Source: Saccharopolyspora gloriosae
GTDB lineage: Bacteria; Actinomycetota; Actinomycetes; Mycobacteriales; Pseudonocardiaceae
Length of the DNA: 64,000 nt
Assembly: GCF_014203325.1 (NCBI RefSeq)
Contig: NZ_JACHIV010000001.1
Location: 1,303,501 to 1,367,500, forward strand
Direction of reading: 5' to 3'
Shown: piece by piece, positions 30,434 to 37,465 of the stretch
Numbering within the stretch: position 1 is the stretch's first letter
Layout of the letters: each line of letters opens with the position of its first letter
The notes under the pieces: model-generated
What the model saw: only the letters and a program-made list of their open reading frames with translations
What the model was told of the DNA's origin: nothing
Database searches by the model: none
Position numbers and translations under genes: made by a program

Positions 30434-31369
30434 TCAGGCGGGATCGGCGGTGACGCCGGTGAGTTCCTCGGTCAGCGTCCACAGCCGGCGCGCGGTGTCG
30501 ACGTCGGCCGCCGCCCGGCTGGCCTTGGCGCGGTTCGGGTAGCCGCGGATCTCGGCGAACCCGTTCGGGCCGTAGTAGCTGCCGCTGGTCGCGCCCGGTG
30601 CGGTGGCCGCGTAGAGCTGCGGCAGTGCGCCCTGCTCGCCGGACTGGGTGATCAGGCCGTTGATCCCGCGTGCGACCTTGGTGAGCGGCCCCGGCAGCGA
30701 GCGGGCGTGCAGCGAGTTCATCGCGAGCTCGGTGCTGCTCATCCCCGGGTGCGCGGCGACGCTGCGCAGGTCCAGGCCGTCCCGCTGCGCGCGGCGGTCG
30801 AGTTCGAAGGCGAACAGCAGGTTCGCCAGCTTCGACTGCGAGTAGGCGCGGGTGGGCGAGTAGCGGCGGCGGTGGAAGTTCAGGTCGTCGAGGTCGAGCG
30901 AGCCGCCGCGGTGGGCGATGCTGGACAGCGTCACGACCCGCGCGCCGGGGGTGGCGCGCAGCGCGGGCATCAGCAGCCAGGTCAGCGCCGCGTGCCCGAG
31001 GTGGTTGGTGCCGATCTGCAGCTCGAAGCCGTCCTGGGTGGCGCCGAGCGGGGGTGCCATCACTCCGGCGTTGTTCATCAGCACGTCGAGGCGGTCGCCG
31101 GTGCTGTCCCGCACCTGCTCGGCGGCTTTGCGCACCGACGCCAGGTCGGCGAGGTCGAGCTCGACGAGTTCCGGTTCGACCGCGGCGTGCGCGGCCACCT
31201 GGTCGCGCGCTCCGCGGCCCCGCTCGGGGTTGCGGCAGGCCATCAGCACTCGGGCGCCGCGGGCCGCCAGCACCTGCGAGCTGTGCAGGCCGAGGCCCGA
31301 GTTCGCGCCGGTGATGAGCACGGTGCGGCCGTGCTGGTCCGGGATGTCGGAGGTTGTCCAGTGCGCCAT
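30434..31369 (-). CDS. Short-chain dehydrogenase/reductase
   Basis: A 311-residue classical SDR, NAD(P)-dependent oxidoreductase. Cofactor motif TGANSGLG (20-27), NNAG (99-102), catalytic Ser150 and Tyr176-X3-Lys180 (YSQSK). The long form and sequence style resemble the retinol dehydrogenase/protochlorophyllide reductase-like group annotated in actinobacteria as 'SDR family oxidoreductase'. The substrate is unknown. The start at 31369 begins the native MAHWTTSDIP; a longer open frame upstream runs over the neighbouring promoter and is unlikely. It is the first of the genes that separate lipA from lipB. Confidence 0.88.
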   Translation of the reverse strand: MAHWTTSDIPDQHGRTVLITGANSGLGLHSSQVLAARGARVLMACRNPERGRGARDQVAAHAAVEPELVELDLADLASVRKAAEQVRDSTGDRLDVLMNNAGVMAPPLGATQDGFELQIGTNHLGHAALTWLLMPALRATPGARVVTLSSIAHRGGSLDLDDLNFHRRRYSPTRAYSQSKLANLLFAFELDRRAQRDGLDLRSVAAHPGMSSTELAMNSLHARSLPGPLTKVARGINGLITQSGEQGALPQLYAATAPGATSGSYYGPNGFAEIRGYPNRAKASRAAADVDTARRLWTLTEELTGVTADPA

Positions 31370-31479
31370 GCCTTCCACCCTTACCTGCGTCGGCGGGCGG
31401 GGAAAAGGCGTGCCGCAGCACGATCGGATCACCGCCGCGCGAATTCCGCGCCGAGCTCGTGCGGGTCCGGCGCCGTGCT

Positions 31480-31995
31480 TCAGCGGCTGGGGATGACCTT
31501 GCGCAGCTGCGACAGCGGTCCGCGGCGGCGGGTGCGGGCCGAGGGCGCGGCGGCGCGCAGCAGGCCGAGGAACGCGGCGCCGACGCGGTCGAGCTCCGCG
31601 GCGGGTTCGTGCTGCTCGGCGAGTCCGGCGGAGACCGCGAGCATCCGCCGTTCCCGGCTCAGCAGGCCGGTGATCGCCGGGTCGTCGGCGTGCGAGTCGA
31701 GCACCCGGCGCAGCACGGGGTGGTCCGCGGTGGTGCGCCGCCAGGCGGCGCTCACGGCCTCGACCCGGTCGCCGCGGGGGTCGGCGTCGGCGTCCTCGAT
31801 GCCGATGTCGATGCGGCCGGTGAGGCTGCTGCTCCACTTGTGCTGCAGCGCTCGCAGGAGTTGCCCGCGGTCGGTGAAGACGGCCGCTGCGGCGGGCACC
31901 AGGTCGAGATCCAGCGGTACGGCCGGGTGTTCGCGGGCGTGGTCGAGGACTGCCCTGATGGCGTGTTGCCGCTGGTAGAAGTCGTTCCAGGTCAT
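31480..31995 (-). CDS. Unrecognised 171-residue protein divergent from a TetR regulator
   Basis: A 171-residue soluble protein, predicted largely helical, beginning MTWNDFYQRQHAIRAVLDHA. It has no signal peptide, membrane span or motif I can assign. The start is well supported by GGAGGA three bases before the ATG. The gene is divergent from the TetR gene at 32095, and the shared region holds two identical-pattern operators, so it is the likely main target of that repressor. Confidence 0.72.
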   Translation of the reverse strand: MTWNDFYQRQHAIRAVLDHAREHPAVPLDLDLVPAAAAVFTDRGQLLRALQHKWSSSLTGRIDIGIEDADADPRGDRVEAVSAAWRRTTADHPVLRRVLDSHADDPAITGLLSRERRMLAVSAGLAEQHEPAAELDRVGAAFLGLLRAAAPSARTRRRGPLSQLRKVIPSR

Positions 31996-32036
31996 GGTTC
32001 CTCCAGACTGGACGGTGGCGTACTCCGGGTGTGCGG

Positions 32037-32051
32037 CATACCGAGGGTATG
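32037..32051. promoter_or_regulatory. TetR operator 1
   Basis: Palindrome CATACC-GAG-GGTATG, 42 bp from the start of the 171-residue gene. Its partner lies 39 bp away, centre to centre. Confidence 0.72.
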
Positions 32052-32075
32052 TGCGTTCGAAGGTACCACCGGTCC

Positions 32076-32090
32076 CATACCGGAGGTATG
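32076..32090. promoter_or_regulatory. TetR operator 2
   Basis: Palindrome CATACC-GGA-GGTATG with the same arms as operator 1. It covers the GGAGG ribosome site of the TetR gene, implying tight autoregulation. Confidence 0.72.
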
Positions 32091-32094
32091 TCTT

Positions 32095-32715
32095 ATGATT
32101 GTGAGTATGGCTACAGCCCGGCCCCGGCGAGTGGAGCACACCGAGAGCACCAGGCAGGCGCTGGTGGATTCGGCGGTGGCCCTGTTCACGAAGAAGGGCT
32201 ACGCCGGAACCTCGCTCGACGAGATCGCCAAGCGCGCCCGCGTCACCAAAGGCGCCCTCTACCACCACTTCAACGGCAAGCAGGCGCTGTTCGAGGCCGC
32301 CTTCGAAGAGGTCGAGGCCCAGGTGGTGCGGCGGCTGTCGGCCGAGCTGTTCGGCTCCGGCAACATCTGGGAGACCGTGCGCGCCGGGCTCGGCGAGTTC
32401 CTCAAGGTCTGCCTCGAACCCTCCTACCAGCGCATCGTCGTGCACGAAGCGCCCGCGGTGATGGGCTGGGAACGCTGGCGGGAGGCGGAGGAGCGCTTCA
32501 CCTTCGGGGTGATCCGGGAGGCGCTGCGCGCGCTGGTCGACGCGGGCGAGTTCGCGAAGCTGCCGGTGGAGGCGCTCGCGCACGTCGTCTTCGGCGCCCT
32601 GTCCGCGGGCGCCACCACCATCGCTGGATCGGCGCAGCAGAAGAAGACCAGCGCCGAGGTCGGCGAGGTCGTGGACGCCGTGATGCAGGGCCTCCGAGCG
32701 AGTGAGCACCGGTAG
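32095..32715 (+). CDS. TetR family transcriptional regulator
   Basis: A 206-residue one-component repressor. The helix-turn-helix is GTSLDEIAKRARVTKGALYHHF, split here as GTSLDEIAKRARVTKG and ALYHHF (about 39-60), followed by the usual KQALFEAAFEEVE helix. The carboxyl ligand domain gives no ligand clue. I chose ATG 32095 because GGAGG (32082-32086) lies eight bases upstream; ATG 32107 is the alternative. Paired CATACC-N3-GGTATG operators sit between this gene and its divergent neighbour. The F420-type oxidoreductase follows 21 bp downstream and is probably co-transcribed. Confidence 0.92.
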   Translation: MIVSMATARPRRVEHTESTRQALVDSAVALFTKKGYAGTSLDEIAKRARVTKGALYHHFNGKQALFEAAFEEVEAQVVRRLSAELFGSGNIWETVRAGLGEFLKVCLEPSYQRIVVHEAPAVMGWERWREAEERFTFGVIREALRALVDAGEFAKLPVEALAHVVFGALSAGATTIAGSAQQKKTSAEVGEVVDAVMQGLRASEHR

Positions 32716-32736
32716 CCGGGGATTAGCCTCGGACCC

Positions 32737-33684
32737 GTGACCGAGCCATTCAAACTCCGCATCTTCACCGAACCCCAGCAAGGGGCCACCTACGACGACC
32801 TGCTGCGCGTGGCGAAGGCCACCGAGGCGGCGGGCTACGACGCGTTCTTCCGCTCCGACCACTACCTGAAGATGGGGTCGGTGTCCGGTGAACCCGGACC
32901 CACCGACGCCTGGGTGACCCTCGGCGGGCTGGCGCGGGAGACCTCGCGGGTGCGGCTGGGCACGCTGATGACCGCGGGGACGTTCCGCTACCCGGGGCCG
33001 CTGGCGATCGCCGCCGCGCAGGTCGACCAGATGTCCGGCGGGCGCCTCGAGTTCGGCCTGGGCAGCGGCTGGTACGAGGAGGAGCACGCGGCCTACGGCA
33101 TCCCGTTCCCGGCGCTGAAGGAGCGGTTCGACCGCTACGCCGAGCAGCTGGAGATCATCACCGGGCTGTGGGACACCCCGGCAGGGGAGACGTTCAGCTT
33201 CGACGGGCGGTACTACCGGCTCACCGACGCGCCCGCGCTGCCGAAGCCGGCGCAGCGCCCGCGCCCGCCGGTGCTCATCGGCGGTGGCGGCAAGAAGCGC
33301 ACGCCGGAACTGGCCGCGCGCTTCGCCGACGAGTTCAACCTGCCGTTCACCGACCTCGACACCGCCACCGCGCAGTACGAGCGGGTCGCGGCGGCCTGCG
33401 CGGCGATCGGCAGGGACGCGGGCGAGATCGTCCGCTCCGCCGCGCTGGTGCTGTGCGTCGGCAAGGACGACGCGGAGCTCGCGCGGCGGGCCGCCGCCAT
33501 CGGCCGGGACGTCGACGAGCTGCGCGCCAACGGCCTCGCCGGGACTCCCGCCGAGGCCGTCGACAAGATCGGCACCTGGCGGGAGCGCACCGGCATCACC
33601 CGGCTGTACCTGCAGGTGCTGGACCTGGCCGACCTGGATCACGTCGACCTGGTCGCCGCCGAGGTCGCCCCGCAGCTGAGCTGA
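32737..33684 (+). CDS. LLM-class F420-dependent oxidoreductase
   Basis: A 315-residue luciferase-like monooxygenase-fold protein (TIM barrel) of the actinobacterial F420 group. Typical segments are RIFTEPQQGATYDDLLRVAK, the strand-loop FFRSDHYL, RLGTLMTAGTFRYPG, MSGGRLEFGLGSGWYEEEH and PPVLIGGGGKKRTPELAARF. Relatives use reduced F420 or sometimes FMN to reduce or oxygenate diverse substrates, including xenobiotics. Start GTG. It follows the TetR gene by 21 bp and ends 6 bp from the convergent ArsR gene, leaving no room for a terminator. The substrate is unknown. Confidence 0.88.
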   Translation: MTEPFKLRIFTEPQQGATYDDLLRVAKATEAAGYDAFFRSDHYLKMGSVSGEPGPTDAWVTLGGLARETSRVRLGTLMTAGTFRYPGPLAIAAAQVDQMSGGRLEFGLGSGWYEEEHAAYGIPFPALKERFDRYAEQLEIITGLWDTPAGETFSFDGRYYRLTDAPALPKPAQRPRPPVLIGGGGKKRTPELAARFADEFNLPFTDLDTATAQYERVAAACAAIGRDAGEIVRSAALVLCVGKDDAELARRAAAIGRDVDELRANGLAGTPAEAVDKIGTWRERTGITRLYLQVLDLADLDHVDLVAAEVAPQLS

Positions 33685-33690
33685 CGGCGG

Positions 33691-34179
33691 TCAGGACCGG
33701 AGCTGTCCGGCGATGTCGGACGCGGCGGTGAGCAGGACGAGCGCGGGCACGGTGGCCTGCGGGCGCAGCCGGTAGGAACCGCGCTTGTCCTGCTCGACCA
33801 GTCCGCAGCCGGTGAGGCTCTTGAGGTGGTGGTAGAGCTGCCCCGTCGAGCCGAGTTCCGCGGCCTCCTGCAGCTCGGCCGTCGTGGCCGGGCCCGCTTC
33901 GGCGAGCCTGCGCACCATCGCCGCCCGCAGCGGGTGGCCCAGCGCGGCGAGCACATCGGTGCGCGGCGCGTCCGGCAGGTCCAGCACCTGGGCCGGATCG
34001 ACGTGGATGTCCCACTCCAGCGCGAGCGGTTCGGCGAGCCTGCCCTGGTAGGCCACGGACCCGCCGCTGGGTTCACGCGCGGGAGCAGCGGGTCGGCCTT
34101 CTAGCGCGGCGACCCGCTGTTCGAGCGCGTCGAGCCGGGAATGCACGTCGTCGGAGCTCACCGGTCGAGCTTGCCTCAT
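33691..34179 (-). CDS. ArsR-type winged-helix regulator with amino-terminal coiled coil
   Basis: A 162-residue regulator. A short leucine-rich coil (SRLDALEQRVAALEG) at the amino end precedes a winged helix: LAALGHPLRAAMVRRL, then TTAELQEAAELGSTGQLYHHLKSL as the recognition helix region and a wing GLVEQDKRGSYRLR. No metal-binding cysteine pair is present, so a classical metal sensor is unlikely. The ATG overlaps the stop of the beta-lactamase-like gene (ATGA), so the two are translationally coupled. The 44-bp dyad upstream of that gene is a good candidate for its operator, which would make the pair autoregulated. Confidence 0.85.
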   Translation of the reverse strand: MRQARPVSSDDVHSRLDALEQRVAALEGRPAAPAREPSGGSVAYQGRLAEPLALEWDIHVDPAQVLDLPDAPRTDVLAALGHPLRAAMVRRLAEAGPATTAELQEAAELGSTGQLYHHLKSLTGCGLVEQDKRGSYRLRPQATVPALVLLTAASDIAGQLRS

Positions 34180-35321
34180 CCACGCAGTGCCGAGATCAGC
34201 CGGTCCCGCCACGCCGGGTCCCGAAGGGCCGTGAGCAGCGGCAGCGACGGGTCGCCCTGCTGCAGCTGCGCGGCGGAGATCCCGCCGTGCGCGAGCAGCG
34301 CTCCGGCGGCGACGCGGCCGTCGGTGAAGCGCGCGGACATCCCCGCGGTGAGCACGCCGGGGAGGCTGCCGCCCTTGAACCCGAAGCCGAGCATGTCCGC
34401 GGGCAGGTTGCCCGCGGCCTTGCCCTCCAGGACGCCGCGCGCGATGTCCCCGGCCGGGCCGGGCAGGTAGCGGCCTTCGGCGATGGCGCGGTGCAGGGCC
34501 GCGAGCTGTTCCGGCGTGCTCGCGGCGGTGTCCGAGGCCCAGGTCAGCTGGGCGTCGTAGGTCGGTAGCGGCTGGGTGAGCAGCCGGTCGCGCACCTGGT
34601 CGCGCAGGGCCTCGTCGTCGCGGTGGCGGCGTTCCAGCTCGAAGCCGATGGCGAGCCGTCGCGGCAGCGGGGCGCCGGGCGCGGGGGCTTCGTCCGGGAG
34701 CAGCAGGAACAAGTATTCCGCGCACAGGGAGCGGACGTCCGCGTCGGCCCAGCCGCCCGCCCGCGCGGCACGCAGCACGGCCTCGGTGCCGAGCCGGTCG
34801 CGCAGGAGATCGGGCACCGCGCTGTCGCTGTGGGCGATCATCATCGTCACCAGCCGTTCGAGCGCGACCCGCAGTTCGGGGTCGGCGGCGTACAGGCCGG
34901 TGGCGTCGGTGGGGATGCCGAGTTCGGCGAGCGCGTTGAGGTGTGCGCCGCCGTCGACGGGCACGTAGTAGCGCTCCCAGTCGCCGACGCGGATCTGTTC
35001 GTTCGGGTCGAGCCCGCCTTCGGCGACGGCGGTGGCGTACGCGGCGAGCTGCGCGACCTTCACCGCCGAGGCCAGCGGCTGCGTGGTGCGCGCGCGGTGC
35101 GCGACCCGCAGGCCCGCGGTGTCGGTCAGGGAGAGGGCGAGGTGGTCGCGGTTGTCGGCGATCCAGGTGAGCCAGCCGTCGGCGGTGCTCAGGTCGGGTT
35201 CGGCGGCGCGCGAGCCCGCGAGCGAGTTGCGCGCCTGCGCGGGCGAGCACGCGGTGAGCAGCGGCAGGGCGGCGACGGCGGCGGTGCAGCCGGTCAGCAG
35301 GGTGCGGCGGGACAGCGACAT
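34176..35321 (-). CDS. Exported beta-lactamase-like serine hydrolase (Tat lipoprotein)
   Basis: A 381-residue envelope protein. The signal has a twin-arginine motif SRRTLLTG and a lipobox LLTAC with Cys25. The mature domain shows penicillin-binding/class A-like motifs: SAVK (nucleophile Ser85, Lys88), SDS (165-167) in place of SDN, and KGGS (316-319) in place of KTG. It may be a class A-like beta-lactamase or a related hydrolase acting on other substrates; resistance is not shown by sequence. Strong GGAGGAG precedes ATG 35321. It is coupled to the ArsR-type gene and preceded by a large dyad, suggesting induction. Confidence 0.83.
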   Translation of the reverse strand: MSLSRRTLLTGCTAAVAALPLLTACSPAQARNSLAGSRAAEPDLSTADGWLTWIADNRDHLALSLTDTAGLRVAHRARTTQPLASAVKVAQLAAYATAVAEGGLDPNEQIRVGDWERYYVPVDGGAHLNALAELGIPTDATGLYAADPELRVALERLVTMMIAHSDSAVPDLLRDRLGTEAVLRAARAGGWADADVRSLCAEYLFLLLPDEAPAPGAPLPRRLAIGFELERRHRDDEALRDQVRDRLLTQPLPTYDAQLTWASDTAASTPEQLAALHRAIAEGRYLPGPAGDIARGVLEGKAAGNLPADMLGFGFKGGSLPGVLTAGMSARFTDGRVAAGALLAHGGISAAQLQQGDPSLPLLTALRDPAWRDRLISALRG

Positions 35322-35325
35322 GGGT

Positions 35326-35369
35326 CCACTCCTCCAGTAGTCCGTAATTTCGGAATACTAGAGGAGTGG
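35326..35369. promoter_or_regulatory. 44-bp dyad upstream of the beta-lactamase-like gene
   Basis: Nineteen-base arms (35326-35344 and 35351-35369; CCACTCCTC..AGTAGTCCG and CGGAATACTAGAGGAGTGG) match at 17 positions around the spacer TAATTT. It fills the 58-bp gap after lipB and covers the ribosome site of the downstream gene. Operator or lipB terminator. Confidence 0.65.
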
Positions 35370-35379
35370 AGTTCGATCG

Positions 35380-36126
35380 TCAGCGGAGGGTCGGATCCAA
35401 CGCCAGCGTCACACCGGCGGCCTCCGGCTCCACCCGCGCGATGTCCGACTCCGTCACCGGCAGCACGCCGTCCACGGCATCCAGCACGTCCTGGCGGACC
35501 CACGGCAGCACCTCGTCGATCGGCACCTCCCGGCCCAGCTCCGCCGACAACGACGTGACCCCCGCATCCCGGATGCCGCACGGGACGATCCGGTCGAACT
35601 GGCCCATGTCCGGGGTGCAGTTGAGCTCCAAGCCGTGCATCGTCACGCCGCGCTGCACCCGGATCCCGATCGCGGCGATCTTGCGCTCCGGCAGGACGTC
35701 GTCCGCCGCCAGCCACACGCCGCTGCGTCCCTCGACCCGGCCGGTCTCCACGCCGAACCGCGCGCACGTGCGGATCAAGCCCTGCTCCAGGCGGCGCACG
35801 TAGTCGACGACGTCGATCGGATCGGCCAGCCCGAGGATCGGATAGCCCACGATCTGCCCCGGACCGTGCCACGTGATCTTGCCGCCGCGGTCCACGTCGA
35901 TCACCGGCGTCCCGTCCTGCGGGCGGTCCTCCGGCTGGGTGCGCTTCCCGGCGGTGTACACCGACGGGTGCTCCAACAGCAGCAACGTGTCCGGCCCGGC
36001 GCCGTCAGCGCGGCTCGTGGCCAGTTCCCGCTGGAGGTCCCAAGCGTCCAGGTAGTCGATTCTTCCCAGTTCACGCACGTCGACCGGATCGGTCGAGGCG
36101 CGACAAGACATCTCCGCACGACTCAC
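35380..36126 (-). CDS. lipB: Octanoyltransferase (lipoate biosynthesis)
   Basis: Transfers octanoyl from acyl carrier protein to lipoyl-domain lysines, the step before LipA. 248 residues with family motifs [30 protein letters not shown], the catalytic Lys in KIAAIGI and the catalytic Cys in IVPCGI. GTG 36126 begins the longest form ([10 protein letters not shown]); ATG 36111 is possible. It lies downstream of the repeat element at 36.2 kb and upstream of the beta-lactamase-like gene on the same strand. In mycobacteria lipB directly precedes lipA; here they are about 5 kb apart. Confidence 0.96.
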   Translation of the reverse strand: MSRAEMSCRASTDPVDVRELGRIDYLDAWDLQRELATSRADGAGPDTLLLLEHPSVYTAGKRTQPEDRPQDGTPVIDVDRGGKITWHGPGQIVGYPILGLADPIDVVDYVRRLEQGLIRTCARFGVETGRVEGRSGVWLAADDVLPERKIAAIGIRVQRGVTMHGLELNCTPDMGQFDRIVPCGIRDAGVTSLSAELGREVPIDEVLPWVRQDVLDAVDGVLPVTESDIARVEPEAAGVTLALDPTLR

Positions 36127-36181
36127 GCCGTCAGGTTACGCCCGGGGTCGGTACCCACTTGTTCTGCGTAGGGGTCGGGTG

Positions 36182-36327
36182 GCGGAACCTCAGCGTCCTT
36201 CTCGCTGCGGGATCTTTTTCCCTAGTGGCTCCGCCACGAGGGAAAAAGCCGTCCTCGCGAGAAGGACGCTGAGAACCCGCGGGTGGTCGGCTTTGGGACG
36301 TGGGCTATGTGCTTCGCACATACAGGC
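36182..36327 (-). repeat. Dispersed structured intergenic element, copy A
   Basis: Minus-strand copy of the element also found near 53.1 and 58.5 kb. Outer stem CTCAGCGTCCTTCTCGC (36189-36205) pairs perfectly with 36257-36273 over 17 bp. Inner stem arms are 36214-36229 and 36233-36248 (CTTTTTCCCT-A-GTGGC). The internal loop reads ATCCCGCA and GAGGACGG on the minus strand. The separate small hairpin is TATGTGC-TTC-GCACATA (36306-36322). It lies downstream of the epimerase gene and before lipB, and contains no real gene. Confidence 0.85.
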
Positions 36328-36441
36328 ACGGCTACGCCGCAAGGCAGGCTTGCTTCGCCGCCCAAGGCACGGCTTCGCCGCAATGCACGGGGTTCGGTTG
36401 GGAGGGGCGGTGTTCGGCCGCAAGGCACGGCTTCGCCGTGG
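36323..36441 (-). repeat. Cluster of short GGCACGGC hairpin repeats
   Basis: Repeated units of the form GGCACGGCTTCGCCGCAA, each able to fold as CGGC-TT-GCCG-like hairpins, at about 36325, 36364 and 36421. The same cluster type follows copy C at 58.4 kb, so it travels with the element. Confidence 0.7.
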
Positions 36442-36449
36442 GGTTGGGG

Positions 36450-37337
36450 TCAGCCTGTGATGGGGGTCAGGGCTGCGTCGAGGGTGGGGTGGGCGAAGGG
36501 GTAGCCGTGCTCGTCGAGTTGGTGGGGGAGGGCGCGTTGGCCTGCTAGCAGGGCCTCGTCGGCTACCTGGCCCAGGGCGGTGCGCAGGACGAACTCGGGG
36601 ACCGTCCACGGCGCGGGGCGTCCTAGGGCGGCGCCCAGTTCGCGGGTGAACTCGGCGTTCGTCACCGGTGCCGGGCCGGTCAGGTTCACCGGCCCCGACA
36701 CGTCCTCGTGCTCCACCAGGAAGCGCAGCGCGCCCACCGCGTCGTCCAGCGAGATCCACGGCATGTACTGCGCGCCGTCGCCGAGCTTGGCTCCAAGCAG
36801 CACCGAGAACAGCGGTTTGAGCCTGCCGATGAGACCGCCCGCCGGCGCGATCACCAAGCCGGTGCGCGACAGCACCACCCGAGCTCCCGCACCCACCGCA
36901 GGGCTGGTCGCGGCCTCCCACTGGCGGCACAGGTCCGCCAGGAAACCGGAGCCCGGCGGCGACGACTCGGTCACCGGCAGCTCACCGGTGTCGCCGTAGA
37001 AGCCGACCGCCGACCCGTTGACCAGCGTCGGCACGCCGTGCCGGGCCACCGCCTCGGCCAGCAGCGCGGTCGGCCCCACCCGCGAGGACACCAGCAGCTC
37101 CTTGCGCTCGGTGCTCCAGCGGCGGTCCGCCAATCCGGCGCCGCACAGGTTCACCACCGCATCCGCACCGGCCAGCGCCTCCTCGTCGAGCAGGTCCTCG
37201 GCCGGGTCCCAGCCGTGCTCGTCGGGTGCCTCCGGGCGCCGCCGCACCAACCGCCGCACCTCGTGCTCGCCCTGCCGCAACGCGGCCACGAGACTCGTGC
37301 CGATCAACCCGGACGAACCGGCGACAACCACGCGCAT
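36450..37337 (-). CDS. TIGR01777-family NAD(P)-binding epimerase (SDR39U1-like)
   Basis: A 295-residue extended-SDR protein. It begins with the Rossmann motif MRVVVAGSSGLIG, has VNLCGAGLADRRWS and NGSAVGFYGDTGE in the family positions, and the DUF1731 carboxyl segment VPEFVLRTALGQVADEALLAGQRALP. Homologues in many bacteria, including mycobacterial Rv2216, sit in lipoate operons; some are cell-division inhibitor-like, but activity is undefined. The start at 37337 opens the Rossmann fold directly. It is downstream of sucB, separated by a terminator, and its 3' end abuts the repeat element. Confidence 0.9.
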   Translation of the reverse strand: MRVVVAGSSGLIGTSLVAALRQGEHEVRRLVRRRPEAPDEHGWDPAEDLLDEEALAGADAVVNLCGAGLADRRWSTERKELLVSSRVGPTALLAEAVARHGVPTLVNGSAVGFYGDTGELPVTESSPPGSGFLADLCRQWEAATSPAVGAGARVVLSRTGLVIAPAGGLIGRLKPLFSVLLGAKLGDGAQYMPWISLDDAVGALRFLVEHEDVSGPVNLTGPAPVTNAEFTRELGAALGRPAPWTVPEFVLRTALGQVADEALLAGQRALPHQLDEHGYPFAHPTLDAALTPITG

Positions 37338-37407
37338 GCCCCGATCGTCCCGCAATGATCTTCCGCGCGCGACAGGTTTCCCGGCACCGGCGCCGCCCGG
37401 ACAGCAC

Positions 37408-37441
37408 GAAGGGCCGCCCACCCGCAGGTGAGCGGCCCTTC
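37408..37441. terminator. sucB terminator
   Basis: Stem GAAGGGCCGC-C-CACC / GGTG-A-GCGGCCCTTC with loop CGCA and one mismatch, 25 bp past the sucB stop. Confidence 0.8.
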
Positions 37442-37465
37442 GCGGGAAATGTCACATCCGGTGCG

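Noticed and set aside
36190-36930. Reading frames across repeat copies A and C giving similar peptides (VLSVLLARTAFSLV)
   Set aside because: The similarity follows from the repeated DNA. Copy B has a stop in that frame and the stems vary as an RNA would, so these are not genes.
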